Positions 13,563 to 16,632 of a stretch of 16,632 bases of DNA are shown piece by piece. This stretch comes from Clostridia bacterium. GTDB taxonomy: Bacteria; Bacillota; Clostridia; Oscillospirales; Acutalibacteraceae. Under the pieces are notes generated by a model that did not search any database, had not been told where the DNA came from, and saw only the letters and a list, made by a program, of their open reading frames with translations. The stretch lies in the NCBI GenBank assembly GCA_900767015.1, contig CAAFXQ010000266.1:1-16632 (forward strand). Reading direction: 5' to 3'. Every line of letters begins with the position of its first letter. Within the stretch, counting starts at the first letter, position 1. The position numbers and the translations under genes were made by a program.

Positions 13563-14599
13563 ACCTTTTCACCTGCCGTTATCAAAAGCAGTTTGACCAT
13601 CAGCTGTTCGAGAACAAGCCTGCCCGAATCATAGCTTCTTTTCAGCTTCATATCCGCTTTCGAAAGCTCATCAAGGCAAAGCCGAAGCCGGTCAAGCCCT
13701 ATCTTCTTGCAGTCTCTTGCGGCGTTGGATAAAACAAACTCTCTGCCCTTATAGTTAAAACTGTTCGCAAGCTCGTTTGCCTGTCTGCCTGAGTAAACGG
13801 CGACCGCCGCCCGGTACATATCGACATACGAGCCGATGATGGCGCCGAGGATATACTGCGGCTCGGTCTTCTGGCGAAGAAGCGTGTCGAAGACCTCATA
13901 TGCCTTGGTAAAGTCGTTCATCATCAGCGCTTTCGTCAGATTGTAGACCTTGGCGTCAAGCGTCTTGACACAGACCGCATCAATGTCAGTCTTTTTGATT
14001 TCGCCCTCGCCAACGTAATGGCAAACCTTGGAAAGCTCATTGATAAGCACGTTGAAGTCGTCGCCGACACAGGAGACCAGATACTGCGCCGTATTCGTTT
14101 CGAGCACACAGCCTTGTTTTTTTGCCGAAGAAACAAGGGGCTTAATCAGCTCCATACCCTTTCGGCGGTTCAGCTCGCAGACCGCTCCGTATTGATCGAA
14201 AAGAGCAAGTACCTTTTTACCCGTCTTTTTCGAAAGACCGACGCTTCCCTGACGAAAAATCAGCACCGTACTTTCGGGAAGAGTCGAAAACGTCTCCTCC
14301 ATCGTTTTCAGTTCCTTTTCACTCAGCGAATCAAGCTTATAGTCGTCAACAGCGACCACCCGTTTTTCGCTCATCATCGGCATAAGAGACGCCCTCTCAT
14401 ACACGTCCCGAAGGTCAAGTCCTGCGCCCTGAAACATTTCGTAATTAAACGCCGCAAAGCTTTCGTCAACGTTCTTTTTGACGAGCAAGTCGGAATAATA
14501 CTGTTTAAGATAGGCTTCATCGCCGAAAATCAGATACACCTTGAAAAATTCGCCGCTTTTTATATGCTGTCTTAACTGCTTTTCATCAAATACCGCCAT
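13559..14599 (-). CDS. holA: DNA polymerase III subunit delta
   Basis: A 346-residue protein of HolA length and style. It has the N-terminal VYLIFGDEAYLKQYY segment, an AAA+-like fold without a working Walker A, a QGAGLDLRDVYERASLMPMMSEKRVVAVDD middle typical of delta, and the C-terminal helical clamp-loader collar region (ILGAIIGSYVDMYRAAVA, RLRLCLDELSKADMKLK). It opens the beta clamp during loading. The ATG at 14599 has AAGGAG 7 nt upstream, inside comEC, whose end it overlaps by 28 nt. Its stop overlaps the next gene by 4 nt. comEC–holA is a conserved Firmicute pair. Confidence 0.93.
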   Translation of the reverse strand: MAVFDEKQLRQHIKSGEFFKVYLIFGDEAYLKQYYSDLLVKKNVDESFAAFNYEMFQGAGLDLRDVYERASLMPMMSEKRVVAVDDYKLDSLSEKELKTMEETFSTLPESTVLIFRQGSVGLSKKTGKKVLALFDQYGAVCELNRRKGMELIKPLVSSAKKQGCVLETNTAQYLVSCVGDDFNVLINELSKVCHYVGEGEIKKTDIDAVCVKTLDAKVYNLTKALMMNDFTKAYEVFDTLLRQKTEPQYILGAIIGSYVDMYRAAVAVYSGRQANELANSFNYKGREFVLSNAARDCKKIGLDRLRLCLDELSKADMKLKRSYDSGRLVLEQLMVKLLLITAGEKV

Positions 14600-16632
14600 T
14601 CGTTTTCTCCTTTCAAGGTGTATTTCCCGTCTTTTCCGACCGTAAGCACGATATCGGAATAATCCGCTGTCGAGTAAGCATGGTCCGACGAGATTTCCGA
14701 TGATACTATTATATCTGTTTTCGTTTGATTATCAAGTAGGATTTCCGGATTGTTTGTAATCAGTACGTCCGCTTCGCAAAAATTCTCCGAAATCGTAAAC
14801 CGTTTTCCGTAAATTTCAATATTGGCCTGACTGTCCGTAACACTTATCAGACAGTTTTCGTCTGAGGAAAGAACATTTCCGCTCACGGTTTTTTTGCGGT
14901 TTTCGGGTGTCAGCGATGACAAATCACTGTCCGAAGTCACGATGTGTCCGACGGAAATTTCATTCAGAAGGGCGGCGGCTTCGGCATTTTCCCCGAGAAC
15001 CACGGCATATTCAACCGAACAGTTCTTTTCCAGGAGGCTCCGCTTGATAAAGCCGGCATGGTAGCTGTCGCAGCTTTGAATCAGCAGAATACTGCTCGTC
15101 CGGGTGGAAACGGAAACGGCAAGTCCGTTCTGCACTTCGTAAACGGTTACATCATAATAGGTATTTTTATAGTAAGAGTCAAGTACGGCTGTCAGCGGAA
15201 AGAGCACCAGAAAAAAGACGGCCGCCGAAAAATACAAAGCCTTCTTCTTTTTCTTTATCGCCGCATACAAAAGTATAAAAAGGATACCTGTTATCATCAG
15301 CCACAGCCAGACCGTATCGGAGCGAAACCGATAAACCGAACGTTCTGACGAGCCGAAAAGTCCGACCGTGAAAAAGAAATACTTTGCTCCCGCCGAAACA
15401 GCGGCACCGAGAATGCCGCCGAGAACCGGAACGGCATAGAAAATCACAAACAGCCCCGATAGCAGAACGAACAAGGTTATCACCGGCAAAAGCATCAGAT
15501 TCGTTACCACGCTGACAACGGAGACATAACCGAAAGATATCGCCGCAATCGGCAAGGTAAAAAGGCTGACGCAAAGGCTTATCAGTACACAGTCAACGAC
15601 CGCTTCGGCGGCAAAAACGACAAGCCTGCCTTTCAGCTTCGGGCGAAGTTTGTCAAGTATAGCCTTAGAAAGCGAAAGCGCAAAAACGATGATAGCTAAG
15701 GTTGCCGAAAAGGACAGCAGGAAGCTTAAATTGAAGCTTGCATACGGGTTCAGAAGCAAAATAACAACCGCCGCAAAACCGAGAGATTCAATCGGATCGG
15801 TCTGTTTTCCTGCCGCTTTTCCGACGAGATACAAAAGCATCATAAAACCGGCTCTCATGATTGAGCCGCTGAAATCGGCAAAAGCCATAATCAAGGCGGT
15901 AAAAAGGAGCAAAAAGACCGCCGCTTTCCGCTCGTCAAGCCCTGAGAAGCCGACCGCCCGCATGAAAAACAGTACCCATATCGAAAGATGCAGACCCGAA
16001 ACCGCCATAATATGAGCGACTCCGGACGACTTGAAAAGCGAATAGGATTCGTCCGAAATAATGCTTTTATCGCCGAACAGCACGGCAATGACAAGACCCG
16101 CCGTATCGGAATCGAAGCTTTTCAGAACGATGTTCTTGACTCGCCGCCTTTCGTTTTTGATAAGGAAAGACAGCCCGTGTCTGCCCTTTTGCGTGAGGGT
16201 AATTTTTCCGAACGGATAGGTTCCGAGCAGGATCTTTTTGCTTTTATAGGACAGATGAACCGACTTGTCCCACTGCGAAATCTTATAAACCTTACCCGTG
16301 TATTCGATTTTGTCACCCGGCCCGAGCAAATCCGCAAGCTCGTCCGATTTTGAAAGCGACAGCCGCACGTTCGGCTTAATAAGATTATCTGAGCCGAGTA
16401 TTTTCGCCTTGAAATAATATCTTCCGTTATTTTCCGCCGGATAATCGGTAATTTCAAGCTGTACCTGACGCTTTTCGGATATCTGAGCCATTGCCGGCTT
16501 TTCAAGAAGCACCAAAGCCGCAAGAGATAAAAGACAGGACACACAGACACTTATCAGAACCGTTTCAACAAAAGCGGATTTCGGGTTCCGGCCTTTTACG
16601 AAATGGAGTAAAAGCAAAACAAAGACCGCTGC
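14572..16632 (-). CDS. comEC: ComEC/Rec2 DNA-uptake channel with degenerate C-terminal domain (start outside window)
   Basis: The frame is open to the window edge, adding five codons before a TTG at 16617, so the true start is outside; at least 686 residues are visible. Numbering from 16617: an N-terminal membrane segment (about 17–38), an OB-like region (about 50–135), then the Competence domain with the hallmark SGVAHIMAVSGLHLSIW (198–214) and multiple membrane helices up to about 478. ComEC passes single-stranded DNA across the membrane in transformation. The C-terminal ~190 residues sit where a metallo-beta-lactamase domain is usual and keep its rhythm (VTVYEVQNGLAVSV, SSILLIQS, then ADVLITNN), but DVGQGD and the HxHxDH metal motif are absent. 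The gene overlaps holA by 28 nt. No other competence genes are in view. Confidence 0.9.
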   Translation of the reverse strand, partial: AAVFVLLLLHFVKGRNPKSAFVETVLISVCVSCLLSLAALVLLEKPAMAQISEKRQVQLEITDYPAENNGRYYFKAKILGSDNLIKPNVRLSLSKSDELADLLGPGDKIEYTGKVYKISQWDKSVHLSYKSKKILLGTYPFGKITLTQKGRHGLSFLIKNERRRVKNIVLKSFDSDTAGLVIAVLFGDKSIISDESYSLFKSSGVAHIMAVSGLHLSIWVLFFMRAVGFSGLDERKAAVFLLLFTALIMAFADFSGSIMRAGFMMLLYLVGKAAGKQTDPIESLGFAAVVILLLNPYASFNLSFLLSFSATLAIIVFALSLSKAILDKLRPKLKGRLVVFAAEAVVDCVLISLCVSLFTLPIAAISFGYVSVVSVVTNLMLLPVITLFVLLSGLFVIFYAVPVLGGILGAAVSAGAKYFFFTVGLFGSSERSVYRFRSDTVWLWLMITGILFILLYAAIKKKKKALYFSAAVFFLVLFPLTAVLDSYYKNTYYDVTVYEVQNGLAVSVSTRTSSILLIQSCDSYHAGFIKRSLLEKNCSVEYAVVLGENAEAAALLNEISVGHIVTSDSDLSSLTPENRKKTVSGNVLSSDENCLISVTDSQANIEIYGKRFTISENFCEADVLITNNPEILLDNQTKTDIIVSSEISSDHAYSTADYSDIVLTVGKDGKYTLKGENEWRYLMKSS

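Noticed and set aside
14572..16632. comEC taken as a complete gene starting at TTG 16617
   Set aside because: The frame stays open to the last base of the window, and the TTG has no ribosome binding site. The real start must lie upstream, outside the window.

Overview
The window looks like ordinary chromosome of a low-to-mid G+C Gram-positive anaerobe of the class Clostridia, most likely an Oscillospiraceae/Ruminococcaceae-type gut bacterium. This is inferred from three things: the era–YqzL-like–recO and comEC–holA gene orders, which are Firmicute arrangements; strong AGGAG-type ribosome binding sites and sigma-A-type promoters; and a tetrahydrofolate riboswitch ahead of a FolT-type ECF transporter gene, a combination best known from Clostridia and Lactobacillales. 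All genes are on the minus strand except ligA. I see no phage, transposon, CRISPR, tRNA or rRNA, and no stretch over 300 bases without a gene.

Layout from left to right. (1) Positions 1–1474, minus: era (GTPase for 30S assembly), a YqzL-like small protein and the start of recO, cut by the window edge. (2) 1594–2493, minus: a promoter, THF riboswitch, Shine-Dalgarno-masking hairpin, folT-type gene and terminator. (3) 2506–3873, minus: a calcineurin-like metallophosphoesterase of unknown substrate. (4) 3953–8683, minus: a myo-inositol catabolic operon iolG–iolB–iolD–iolE with its own promoter. (5) 8737–10249, minus: a membrane-anchored CapA-family protein with promoter and terminator. (6) 10280–12374, plus: ligA with promoter and terminator, divergent from the CapA gene and convergent with ispF. 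(7) 12399–16632, minus: comEC (start outside the window), holA, an RNase M5-like Toprim gene and ispF. The first three of these overlap and are probably translationally coupled.

How the genes work together. The iol products carry myo-inositol through scyllo-inosose, the diketone and 5-deoxyglucuronate to 2-deoxy-5-keto-gluconate; the kinase, the aldolase and any transporter or regulator must be elsewhere. The rest is housekeeping: ribosome assembly and DNA repair (era, recO), folate uptake, DNA joining (ligA), replication clamp loading (holA), 5S rRNA maturation (RNase M5-like), isoprenoid synthesis (ispF) and DNA uptake (comEC).

The most unusual signal is not a gene. Three spacers near gene 3' ends each hold about five imperfect copies of a 7-bp unit, with a different consensus each time (TTTTRGA, TTCTGWW, GKGAAGA). 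Each array abuts a strong hairpin. This looks like a recurring hairpin-plus-heptad element. Other points of note are a ComEC C-terminal domain without its metallo-beta-lactamase metal ligands, a metallophosphoesterase with ATHD where GNHD/E is usual, and a compact translational folate switch.
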